Shown here: piece by piece, positions 5,896 to 11,727 of the stretch | Numbering within the stretch: the stretch's first letter is position 1 | Layout of the letters: every line of letters begins with the position of its first letter | Source: Verrucomicrobiales bacterium | GTDB lineage: Bacteria; Verrucomicrobiota; Verrucomicrobiia; Verrucomicrobiales; DEV007 | Direction: 5' to 3' | Assembly: GCA_023253615.1 (NCBI GenBank) | Contig: JALRFZ010000771.1 | Span: 1-11,727 of the forward strand | Length of the DNA stretch: 11,727 nucleotides | Notes under the pieces: generated by a model | Databases searched by the model: none | What the model was told of the DNA's origin: nothing | Seen by the model: the letters and a program-made list of their open reading frames with translations, nothing else | Program-made: the position numbers and the translations under genes

Positions 5896-8787
5896 TCACC
5901 GAACGAAGATAAAATCCTTCGAGTTAAAGAGCGCATGCGCGAGGTCGGACCAGACCCTCTCGTCCCGGGCACCGTAGAGGGTTGACTGCTCGTCGAGGAA
6001 GGCGGCGAGGGCGTCGATGGTGGTTTTGTCAGGCTCGCGGCCTGTCGCGGTTTCGACCATGCGGGCGATGCGGGTCTTGTCGTCGATGCCGGTCTCGGCG
6101 AGGGCGCGGCCCGCCCACTTCTCCGCCTGGTCGGCGACGAAGGGATCGTTCATCAGGGCGAGGGCCTGGGCGGGGACGTTCGAGACGCTGCGGGCTCCTT
6201 TCGGGCCAAACGGATTCGGCATGTCGAAGGTCGTGAGGAGGGGCGGGAGGAAGTTCCGGTAGATCGATCCGTAGATCGTGCGGCGTCCGTTCCCGTCGAG
6301 CGGTCCGCTGGGACGCGCACCGCGGCCGGTCATGAAATCGGTGCGGTGGGTCGCGATGGGAGGGCCGTGGAGGGCGCGGTCGAGCGATCCGGAGACGGCG
6401 AGCAGGTTGTCGCGGATCGCCTCGGCGGTGAGGCGGCGGACGGGCATGCGGTGGAGCAGGGCATTGGTCGGATCGGCGGTGGCGAGGAGATTCGCGTCAA
6501 TGTCAGGATGTGCCGCCGAGCTCTGGGCGTAGGCGTTTGTCAGGACGAGGGAGCGGATCGCCCGTTTCACCGACCAGCCGTTCGCCACGAAGTCGTGGGC
6601 GAGCCAATCGAGCAATTCGGGATGGGTGGGGAGTTGGCCCATGGGTCCGAAGTCATCGACGCTCGCGACGAGCCCGCGTCCGAAGAGGTGATGCCAGAGC
6701 CGGTTCACGGCGACCCGCGGGGTGAGCGGATTCTCCGGCGAGACGGTTTCCTCGGCGAGGGTCAGGCGACTGCCTTCCTTGCCGCCGAGGGCGGTGAGGA
6801 AACGGCGCGGCACCTCTTCGCCGGGACTGCGGTGGCTGCCGCGACCGTAGACCCGTGCATTCTCAGGCGTGCCCTCGGCCATGGTCAGGGCGAAACGCTC
6901 GGGCGGCAGCGAGCCGGCGAGGCGGTGCCCTTCGGCGATGAGGGCGGCGGTTTCCGGAGAGACCGCGGGAGCTTCGGTGGCGGGACTTTCTTTCGAGGGT
7001 GCGGGATCGGCGAAGCGGATCTCATCGATCTCATAATAGCCCGGGCCCGGATCGACGAACTCGAGGTAGGCGCGGTGTCCGCGATATTTTTTCAGGTCGG
7101 CGTCGAAACGCATCCAGGTGAATTCGCCCTTCGTGTCGGGATTCTTGTGAATCGTGTTACGGAAGAGGAGCGGCTGATGGACCGCCATGTGGTAGTTGTC
7201 GATGACGACACGCATCATTCCTCCGAGGGCCCGGAGGCGGACGTGGATGACGTCGCTGCCAATCGTGAAGGTGGGCGAACGCAGCACACCGCTGTGGGCC
7301 TCGCCGAGGCGCGCGCTCGAGACGGTGCCGGGTGAGGTGAAGGTGCTTCCCTCCTCCAAGGTGTATTTCGGCGAGGTGCCGGTGGGAGCGAACGCTTCTC
7401 CCACGATCGACCAGCCCGGGGGAAGATCTTCGCTTTCAAAGTCGGCGAAGAGCGCGGAGTCGGGCTTCTCTTTTTGTGGCGGAGCGGGCGAAGTTGGCGT
7501 CAAGGTCGCATCCGCCTTCGCGAGCAATTCCCGTTGCTTCGCCGCGGCGGCGGCACGCGCGCCTCCCGGATCCATCGACCGCTCGGTGCGCGCGCTGCTG
7601 TGGAGGTATCCGGTGAGGGCGTAGTAGTCGGCCGTCGAGATCGCGTCGAACTTGTGGTCGTGGCAACGGGCGCACGAAACGGTGAGCCCGAGGAAGGCCT
7701 TGCTGTAGACATCGATCTGGTTGGCCTGGTGGTCGGACTCATCGGCGAGCACGTCGGTGGGTGAGTGGGTCGCTTCGTTCAGATACCAGAAACCGGTGCC
7801 GAGGATCGATTCGTTGAAACCCTCTTTCGCGTTCCGCCGCGGAGTGGCGAGGAGGTCGCCGGCGATGTGCTCTTTGGCAAAAAGGTCAAAGGGCACGTCT
7901 TCGTTGAAGGCGCGGATGAGATAATCGCGGTATTCGAAGGCGTGGTCGATCGGATAGTCGAACTCGTGCCCGTGCGTCTCGGCATAACGGACGAGATCCA
8001 TCCAATGACGCGCCCACTTCTCGCCGAAGTGCGGGGAGGCGAGCAGGGCATCGACGACCTTCTCGCGGCGCTCCTTTGAGGTGTCTGTCAGGAAAGCCCC
8101 CATCGCCTCCGGTGTCGGAGGCAGTCCGGTGAGATCGAAGGAAACGCGGCGCAGCCAGGTGCGGTCGTCGGCGGGTTCGGCGGGGCTCAGGCCGGCGGCC
8201 TCGATCTTCGCGAGGAGGAAGGCATCGACGGGAGAAGAGACCCAGGCGGTATTCTTCACTTCGGGAACCGCCGGGGAAACCACGGGACGCCACGACCAAT
8301 GCTCCGCCCGGCGTTGTTCGAGGTCGAAGACGTCGCTCTTCCCGGCCTGTGGGACCGGTTCCTCCGGCCACGGGGCGCCGCCCGCGACCCATTTCCGGAA
8401 ATCCTCGACCACGGCGGCGGCGAGCTTTTCCTTCGGCGGCATGCGCAGATCGGGATTGCCGTAGGCGATCGCCTCGACGAGGAGGCTGTCGTCCGGTTTG
8501 CCGGGGACGAGAGAAGGTCCGGTATCGCCGCCGGCGAGGAGGTGGGAAACGTGATCGACCTGCAGCGAACCTTTCAGCTTTTCCGAATCGGCGCTGTGGC
8601 AGGAATAACATTTCTCCGCGAGGACCGGCCGGATCTTTTCCTCGAAGAACCGGACTCCATCCTCCGGCGAGGAGAATTCGGCGCGGGCCGGGTCCGCCCA
8701 CGAAAGAGCGAAGACGATGCAAGCAGCCGACGCGACCGCTCCTCCGCGGGGAGCCCTCCGACCTGACTTGTTCGCAACGCTTCGCAT
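5896..8787 (-). CDS. PSCyt1/DUF1549/DUF1553 (PSD1) exported cytochrome-like protein
   Basis: A 963-residue protein with the domain order typical of the large planctomycete/verrucomicrobial cytochrome-like family. An N-terminal signal peptide (about residues 1-36, ending DPARA) is followed by a cytochrome c-like PSCyt1 domain with the heme motif CYSCH (60-64) and a downstream DLRMPPKEKL that includes a candidate axial Met. A DUF1549 domain has SFDLTGLPPTP (about 216-226) and a second CXXCH in VSCARCHDHKFD (about 370-381). A beta-rich, LamG/CBM-like insert covers roughly 445-600. The C-terminal DUF1553 domain includes PRVAVNRLWHHLFGRGLV and RRLTAEAIRDNLL. Genomic surveys link the family to polysaccharide use; the exact reaction is unknown. 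The start at 8787 gives a proper signal peptide, whereas an extension to 8931 would consume the regulatory gap. It is divergent from the AraC gene, which probably controls it. Confidence 0.9.
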   Translation of the reverse strand: MRSVANKSGRRAPRGGAVASAACIVFALSWADPARAEFSSPEDGVRFFEEKIRPVLAEKCYSCHSADSEKLKGSLQVDHVSHLLAGGDTGPSLVPGKPDDSLLVEAIAYGNPDLRMPPKEKLAAAVVEDFRKWVAGGAPWPEEPVPQAGKSDVFDLEQRRAEHWSWRPVVSPAVPEVKNTAWVSSPVDAFLLAKIEAAGLSPAEPADDRTWLRRVSFDLTGLPPTPEAMGAFLTDTSKERREKVVDALLASPHFGEKWARHWMDLVRYAETHGHEFDYPIDHAFEYRDYLIRAFNEDVPFDLFAKEHIAGDLLATPRRNAKEGFNESILGTGFWYLNEATHSPTDVLADESDHQANQIDVYSKAFLGLTVSCARCHDHKFDAISTADYYALTGYLHSSARTERSMDPGGARAAAAAKQRELLAKADATLTPTSPAPPQKEKPDSALFADFESEDLPPGWSIVGEAFAPTGTSPKYTLEEGSTFTSPGTVSSARLGEAHSGVLRSPTFTIGSDVIHVRLRALGGMMRVVIDNYHMAVHQPLLFRNTIHKNPDTKGEFTWMRFDADLKKYRGHRAYLEFVDPGPGYYEIDEIRFADPAPSKESPATEAPAVSPETAALIAEGHRLAGSLPPERFALTMAEGTPENARVYGRGSHRSPGEEVPRRFLTALGGKEGSRLTLAEETVSPENPLTPRVAVNRLWHHLFGRGLVASVDDFGPMGQLPTHPELLDWLAHDFVANGWSVKRAIRSLVLTNAYAQSSAAHPDIDANLLATADPTNALLHRMPVRRLTAEAIRDNLLAVSGSLDRALHGPPIATHRTDFMTGRGARPSGPLDGNGRRTIYGSIYRNFLPPLLTTFDMPNPFGPKGARSVSNVPAQALALMNDPFVADQAEKWAGRALAETGIDDKTRIARMVETATGREPDKTTIDALAAFLDEQSTLYGARDERVWSDLAHALFNSKDFIFVR

Positions 8788-8811
8788 CCTGGTGAATCTT
8801 ACGAAACTTCC

Positions 8812-8840
8812 CCCGGATCCGTCGAACCTACAAATCCGGG
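8812..8840. promoter_or_regulatory. Inverted repeat in the leader of the PSD1 gene
   Basis: CCCGGAT (8812-8818) and ATCCGGG (8834-8840) form a seven-base stem around a 15-base loop, 25 bases upstream of the PSD1 start codon. With a two-base bulge the pairing extends outward by CTT/AAG. It would lie in the 5' leader of the - strand transcript if the promoter at 8852-8880 is right. It may act as a leader hairpin or as an extra protein-binding site. Confidence 0.3.
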
Positions 8841-8851
8841 AAGGACACAAA

Positions 8852-8873
8852 CTGATACGATTTTCTCGATCAG
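8852..8873. promoter_or_regulatory. Candidate operator: near-perfect palindrome
   Basis: Left arm CTGATACGA and right arm TCGATCAG are reverse complements except for one extra A, with a five-base TTTTC centre. The site sits inside the 142-bp gap between the divergent AraC and PSD1 genes and covers the proposed -10 region of the PSD1 promoter. It is the best candidate for the AraC-family regulator's binding site, although AraC proteins more often bind direct repeats. Function is inferred. Confidence 0.4.
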
Positions 8874-8880
8874 GTTGCAA
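8852..8880 (-). promoter_or_regulatory. Candidate promoter for the PSD1-DUF1501 unit
   Basis: On the - strand TTGCAA (8880-8875, four of six matches) is followed after 17 bases by TATCAG (8857-8852, four of six). The leader would be about 58 bases. The -10 box lies within the palindrome at 8852-8873, so a bound regulator would compete with polymerase. This was matched by eye. Confidence 0.3.
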
Positions 8881-8904
8881 AGATGGGGTGTTGGAGCGTA
8901 GATT
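8875..8904 (+). promoter_or_regulatory. Candidate promoter for the AraC gene
   Basis: The self-complementary TTGCAA (8875-8880) also reads as a weak -35 on the + strand, followed after 18 bases by TAGATT (8899-8904, four of six matches to the -10 box). The start codon is 26 bases beyond. If both assignments hold, the two divergent promoters share one hexamer and cannot be occupied at once. This is a weak match. Confidence 0.25.
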
Positions 8905-8929
8905 TTCCACCAGTTCACGCGATTCCGCC

Positions 8930-9841
8930 ATGGCCCGCCCTCAATTGGAAGTGATCCCGACCGGCCCGACCCAGGCCTTCGTTTTCAAGGTCGATCAGGA
9001 CATCTGGCCGGTCTATCACTACCATCCCGAGTATGACATCCTCTTTTCGCTGAAGGATCACGCGGGCGAGTTTCTTTCGGGCGATCACATCGGACGCCTC
9101 ACCCGCGGGACCCTCATCATGAATGGACCGAACATCCCGCACGCCCTGCATTCGGGGAAGCCGGACGAGAGTGATCCGGCGCGTCCGTCCCTCGCCGTGA
9201 TTCAGTTTTCCCGCGAGTCGCTCGGCGAGGATCTCCTGCGCAAGCCCGAGATGCAGCCTGTGCGTGAGTTTCTCCAGGCGGCGAAGCGCGGTTATGAATT
9301 CTTCGGAGCGACCGCGCAGCGGGCCGGGGAATGGATCCTCGCGATGGAGACGCAGACGCCTTTCGAGCGCTTCGTGCAATTGCTGCGTCTTCTCCACCAC
9401 TTCGCGGCCTCGGAGGAAAAACGTCCTCTCGCGAGTCCCGCCTTTTCGCCCTCGTTGAAAGCGAGCGATATCTCGCGGCTTGATGAAGTCCTCGCCTGGC
9501 TGCGGCGTCACCGGGCCGATCCCATCACGCTCGAACGTGCCGCCGCGGTCGCGAAGATGAGCCCCAAATCCTTCTGCCGTTTCTTCAAGGCGAACACCGG
9601 CAAGACCCTTGTCGAATACCTCCATGAGCTCCGCGTCGGCGAGGCCTGCCGTCAATTGCTCGAGACCGATCGGCCCGTCTCCGAGATCGCGCTGGAATGC
9701 GGCTTCAACAATCTCTCGAACTTCAACCGCCGTTTCCGCGAATTGAAAGGGATGACGCCGCGGGAGTACCGCAGGCAGACACCGATCGATCCGGCGGAGC
9801 AGGGGAGGGAGTTGCCGGTGTCGGGGCGGGGAGGTAGATGA
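8930..9841 (+). CDS. AraC-family transcriptional regulator with cupin sensor domain
   Basis: A 303-residue cytoplasmic regulator. The N-terminal half is a cupin-type ligand-binding domain with YHYHPEYDILF (29-39), the glycine-containing turn GDHIGRLTRGTLIMNGPNIPHA (51-72) and conserved histidines; such domains often sense sugars in AraC proteins. The C-terminal part (about 181-283) is the double helix-turn-helix AraC DNA-binding domain: ITLERAAAVAKMSPKSFCRFF for the first helix-turn-helix, and VSEIALECGFNNLSNFNRRFRE followed by KGMTPREYRR for the second. ATG 8930 was chosen because homology starts a few residues later; an open frame running back to 8717 lies over the divergent gene's start. 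The divergent arrangement with the PSD1-DUF1501 pair suggests it controls that pair and itself. The ligand is unknown. Confidence 0.9.
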   Translation: MARPQLEVIPTGPTQAFVFKVDQDIWPVYHYHPEYDILFSLKDHAGEFLSGDHIGRLTRGTLIMNGPNIPHALHSGKPDESDPARPSLAVIQFSRESLGEDLLRKPEMQPVREFLQAAKRGYEFFGATAQRAGEWILAMETQTPFERFVQLLRLLHHFAASEEKRPLASPAFSPSLKASDISRLDEVLAWLRRHRADPITLERAAAVAKMSPKSFCRFFKANTGKTLVEYLHELRVGEACRQLLETDRPVSEIALECGFNNLSNFNRRFRELKGMTPREYRRQTPIDPAEQGRELPVSGRGGR

Positions 9842-9871
9842 TGCTCCCATTTCACGGCCCGGGACGCTGAT

Positions 9872-9895
9872 TTGACAGACTGGGTTCCGGGAACC
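9872..9895 (+). promoter_or_regulatory. Candidate -35 box and autoregulatory operator of the DUF433/DUF5615 pair
   Basis: A consensus TTGACA lies at 9872-9877, followed by the perfect palindrome GGTTCCGGGAACC at 9883-9895 (six-base arms, one central G). The -10 position after 17 bases (CAACCT) is a poor match. The palindrome would sit in the promoter spacer, the usual place for antitoxin autorepression. The start codon follows at 9907. Confidence 0.4.
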
Positions 9896-9906
9896 AACCT
9901 TCCTCC

Positions 9907-10143
9907 ATGAACTGGAGTGACCGAATCATCGAGGATCCCGCTGTTTGTCACGGAAGTCCCTGCATCGCAGGCACCCGGGTCCTTGTTTCGGTATTGCTCG
10001 ACAATCTGGCGTGCGGGGTTCCAGAGGAGGAAATCCTCGCCAGTTATCCATCCATTCAGGCGGGCGATCTCCGGGCTGCTGTCGGTTACGCGGCGGATCT
10101 GGCGAGAGGACGTCTGGTGGCGACGCCGGATGCGGCGGCATGA
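9907..10143 (+). CDS. DUF433 antitoxin
   Basis: A 78-residue DUF433 protein, a small winged-helix-like family that commonly acts as the antitoxin to DUF5615 PIN-like toxins. Most of the length matches the family: RIIEDPAVCHGSPCIAGTRV (6-25), with the typical G-P-I-GTR pattern, then VLLDNLACGVPEEEILASYP (29-48) and a final DLRAAVGYAADLARG (54-68). The stop overlaps the next start by four bases (ATGA), so the two are translated together. It probably binds the palindrome just upstream of its own gene. No strong Shine-Dalgarno sequence precedes ATG 9907. Confidence 0.88.
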   Translation: MNWSDRIIEDPAVCHGSPCIAGTRVLVSVLLDNLACGVPEEEILASYPSIQAGDLRAAVGYAADLARGRLVATPDAAA

Positions 10144-10496
10144 AATTCAAAAGCGACGAAAACCTCCCTGCGGAGGTCGTGGCGCTGCTCCGCTCAGCCG
10201 GACATGACGCGCATTCCGTGCTGGATGAAGACCTCGGGGGTGCTTCGGATTCCTCTCTTGCCGGTGTTTGCCGGAAAGAGGGCCGCATTCTGCTGACGCT
10301 CGACCTCGATTTTGCCGACATCCACGCATTCCCGCCGGGATCGCATCCCGGAATTGTCGTCATCCGTCTGCGCCGACAGGACAAACGAATGGTCCTGGGA
10401 ATCATCCCTCGAATTCTGGAGCTTCTCAAGACCGAAGCCGTTGACGGGAGGCTCTGGATCGTGGACGAGGTCAAAACCCGCATCTTTGAAAGTTGA
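10140..10496 (+). CDS. DUF5615 PIN-like toxin
   Basis: A 118-residue DUF5615 (Mut7-C/PIN-like) protein, the presumed RNase toxin of the pair with DUF433. Acidic residues expected for a PIN-type metal site are present: SDENLP near the N-terminus (Asp6, Glu7), and LTLDLDFAD (52-60) with Asp55 and Asp57. GHDAHSVLDEDLGGASD (21-37) and KEGRILLT (46-53) also match the family, and the length is normal. The frame continues upstream to 9945 over DUF433, but the ATG at 10140 overlapping the antitoxin stop is the clear start. The toxin appears intact. Target RNA is unknown. Confidence 0.88.
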   Translation: MKFKSDENLPAEVVALLRSAGHDAHSVLDEDLGGASDSSLAGVCRKEGRILLTLDLDFADIHAFPPGSHPGIVVIRLRRQDKRMVLGIIPRILELLKTEAVDGRLWIVDEVKTRIFES

Positions 10497-10607
10497 GCGC
10501 TCGATTGCTCTTTTCTGGATGATGGCTCGATACGCCCTAAATCTCCGCACCGGGCCGGGCGGATTTGCCCTATTGCAGCCCCGCTTTTTCCGGCTTACCT
10601 GAGCCGC
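10497..10607 (+). other. Intergenic region before the TIM-barrel gene
   Basis: This stretch of 111 bp separates the toxin from the TIM-barrel gene. It holds a weak GC hairpin TCCGC/GCGGA (10544-10548 and 10559-10563), not followed by a run of T, and an eight-base palindrome GAGCGCTC at 10495-10502. I see no convincing promoter, although one for the next gene is expected here. Confidence 0.35.
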
Positions 10608-11477
10608 ATGCCAAATCCATGGACCGGGGTGGGCAACCCCTACACACGCCAGGAAGTCCTCGACCGGCTCCGCGACACGCTCTCGCGGGGCGAGGCCATC
10701 ATCGCCGCGGGCGCGGGCACGGGGATCAGCGCCAAGTTCATCGAACGCGGCGGCGCCGACCTCATCATCATCTACAACTCGGGCCGCTACCGCATGATGG
10801 GCCACGGCTCCATCGCCGGAATCATGGGCTACGGCGACGCCAACGCCACCGCCATGGAGATCGGCGAGTTCGAGGTGCTGCCGGTGGTGAAGGAGATCCC
10901 CGTGATCTGCGGCGTCCACTGCACCGATCCGCGCCGCCGCATGTGGCACTGGCTGCAGCAGGTCAAGTCGATGGGTTTCTCGGGGATGAACAATTTTCCC
11001 ACCCACACCATCATCGACGGCTCCTTCCGACAGCAGCTCGAGGAGACCGGCATGGGCACGGACAAGGAGATCGAAACGGTCGCCCTCGCCCGCCGCATGG
11101 ACCTCTTCACGATCGTCTACGTGGCCTCGCCCGCCGAGGCCAAGGCCATGGCCGAAGCCGGAGCCGATGTCATCATCGCGCATGTCGGCTGCACCATCGG
11201 CGGATCGATCGGCGTGACGAACGCGGCGATGTCGCTCGAGGACGCCGCCGTGGCGACGCAGGCGATCATCGATGCGGGCAAATCGGTGCGCGACGACGTC
11301 ATCTATCTTTCCCCCGGCGGTCCCATCGCGACGCCCGCCGATGCCGCCTTCATCAACGAACGCACCGATGCGGTCGGATTCGTCGGTGCTTCCAGTCTCG
11401 AACGCATGGCCGTCGAGGAGTCGTTGACGCAACTGACCCGCGAGTTCAAATCGATTCCCCTTCACCGCACGAAGTGA
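10608..11477 (+). CDS. Phosphoenolpyruvate hydrolase-like TIM-barrel protein
   Basis: A 289-residue protein of the PEP-hydrolase/TIM-barrel signal family (the fold that forms the C-terminal half of plant Tm-1 proteins). Visible landmarks: AIIAAGAGTGISAKFIERGGADLI (30-53, first strands and a glycine-rich loop), YNSGRYRMMGHGS (56-68), PVICGVHCTDP (98-108), GFSGMNNFPT (123-132), ADVIIAHVG followed by GGSIG (187-202), and the C-terminal phosphate-site-like ASSLER (261-266). The family's reaction is poorly known; the name comes from similarity to PEP mutase-type enzymes. It is followed after one base by a Tm-1-like/UPF0261 gene, its normal partner in bacteria, so the two probably form one operon and act on the same substrate. 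No strong ribosome-binding site is visible. Confidence 0.85.
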   Translation: MPNPWTGVGNPYTRQEVLDRLRDTLSRGEAIIAAGAGTGISAKFIERGGADLIIIYNSGRYRMMGHGSIAGIMGYGDANATAMEIGEFEVLPVVKEIPVICGVHCTDPRRRMWHWLQQVKSMGFSGMNNFPTHTIIDGSFRQQLEETGMGTDKEIETVALARRMDLFTIVYVASPAEAKAMAEAGADVIIAHVGCTIGGSIGVTNAAMSLEDAAVATQAIIDAGKSVRDDVIYLSPGGPIATPADAAFINERTDAVGFVGASSLERMAVEESLTQLTREFKSIPLHRTK

Positions 11478-11478
11478 C

Positions 11479-11592
11479 ATGCCCGGAAAACGCATCGCGG
11501 TGATCGGCACCCTCGACACGAAAGGCGCGGAACACGCCTACGTCGCGGATTGCCTGCGCGAGTTCGGGCACGAGCCGCTCCTGATCGATCTT
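11479..11592 (+). pseudogene. Tm-1-like ATP-binding protein (UPF0261), truncated after about 38 codons
   Basis: The frame opens with RIAVIGTLDTKGAEHAYVA and then CLREFGHEPLLIDL, an excellent match to the start of UPF0261/Tm-1-like proteins, which are normally about 400 residues and contain an ATP-binding domain. In the family the next residues are of the type GVLGEP. Here the reading changes abruptly after residue 38 to unrelated sequence (LHRASPIPRLSQC) and stops at 11689-11691. The ATG is one base after the TIM-barrel stop, so the start is not in doubt. The gene is broken at about 11590-11598, either by a real rearrangement or by a misassembly; the rest of it is not in the window. Confidence 0.72.
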
Positions 11593-11597
11593 GTTCT

Positions 11598-11727
11598 TCA
11601 TCGCGCATCTCCAATCCCGAGACTCTCGCAGTGTTCCGAAAACCGTTGCTCGGCAATGGCGATGTTCTCCTCGTACCAGCGACGCCATTGATTAGTCTTG
11701 TCACCCCCGGTCAAAATCACTGCTTGG
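11598..11727 (-). CDS. Probable RelE/HigB-like toxin, C-terminal part only
   Basis: On the - strand an open frame enters from the right edge and reads VILTGGDKTNQWRRWYEENI, then AIAEQRF, SEHCESLGIGDAR, and stops at 11600-11598. The strand followed by GGDK and an Arg/Trp-rich tail resembles the end of RelE/ParE/HigB-like toxins, where a final beta strand precedes a GGDK turn. The identification rests on this tail alone. An ATG overlapping the stop as ATGA (11601-11598) fits a coupled antitoxin gene following it. Beyond a few codons, however, that frame is antisense to the Tm-1-like gene and shows no antitoxin fold, so the partner is lost at the junction. Confidence 0.45.
   Translation of the reverse strand, partial: QAVILTGGDKTNQWRRWYEENIAIAEQRFSEHCESLGIGDAR

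Noticed and set aside
6346..7335. 329-codon open frame on the + strand inside the PSD1 gene
   Set aside because: It is antisense to the insert and DUF1553 parts of a complete protein, with no domain.
8915..9850. 311-codon open frame on the - strand opposite the AraC gene
   Set aside because: The double helix-turn-helix of the AraC protein fixes the coding strand.
10539..10566. Hairpin after the DUF5615 gene as a terminator
   Set aside because: The stem is five pairs plus a bulged A/T extension and lacks a T tract, so it is too weak to call.
10194..11519. 441-codon open frame on the - strand opposite the TIM-barrel gene
   Set aside because: The translation is rich in His, Arg, Asp and Gly repeats typical of the reverse strand of a GC-rich gene; the + strand has clear family motifs.

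Overview
The window is GC-rich bacterial DNA. A divergently controlled pair of a three-part cytochrome-like PSCyt1/DUF1549/DUF1553 protein and a Tat-exported DUF1501 protein is a hallmark of the Planctomycetota–Verrucomicrobiota group. With a stand-alone DUF3445 protein and a cupin-AraC regulator it points most to Verrucomicrobiota. This is inferred from gene content; no rRNA or tRNA is present to confirm it.

Left part (1-4154): the 3' end of folE2 (GTP cyclohydrolase IB) runs on the + strand. It converges with, and is overlapped antisense by, a phenylacetate-CoA-ligase-like adenylating enzyme on the - strand. That enzyme is translationally coupled (ATGA overlap) to an upstream patatin-like lipase, forming a lipase plus acyl-activating enzyme operon. 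A 318-bp divergent gap follows, then a DUF3445 (heme-dependent oxidative N-demethylase-like) gene on the + strand. It ends one base before a small secreted protein of unknown function on the - strand, which has a plausible promoter of its own.

Middle part (4247-9841): reading leftward on the - strand are the large exported PSCyt1/DUF1549/DUF1553 protein and then the DUF1501 protein. They are separated by a 203-bp gap that carries a perfect 24-bp inverted repeat with an 88-nt spacer. Divergent to this pair is an AraC-family regulator with a cupin sensor domain. The 142-bp gap between the two start codons holds a near-perfect palindrome and two overlapping promoter-like elements sharing one TTGCAA hexamer, so the regulator probably controls the pair and itself.

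Right part (9842-11727): a DUF433/DUF5615 antitoxin-toxin pair (ATGA overlap, with a palindrome just behind a TTGACA box) is followed by a PEP-hydrolase-like TIM-barrel gene. One base after it starts a Tm-1-like/UPF0261 gene that is cut off after about 38 codons. From about 11598 the - strand instead encodes what looks like the C-terminal end of a RelE/HigB-like toxin, with an ATGA start for a partner gene that is itself lost at the junction. The right end therefore holds a breakpoint: a real insertion or deletion, or an assembly misjoin.

No CRISPR array, RNA gene or complete insertion sequence was seen. The points most worth a second look are the right-end breakpoint, the 24-bp inverted repeat, the palindrome in the AraC/PSD1 gap, and the run-through of the ligase into folE2.
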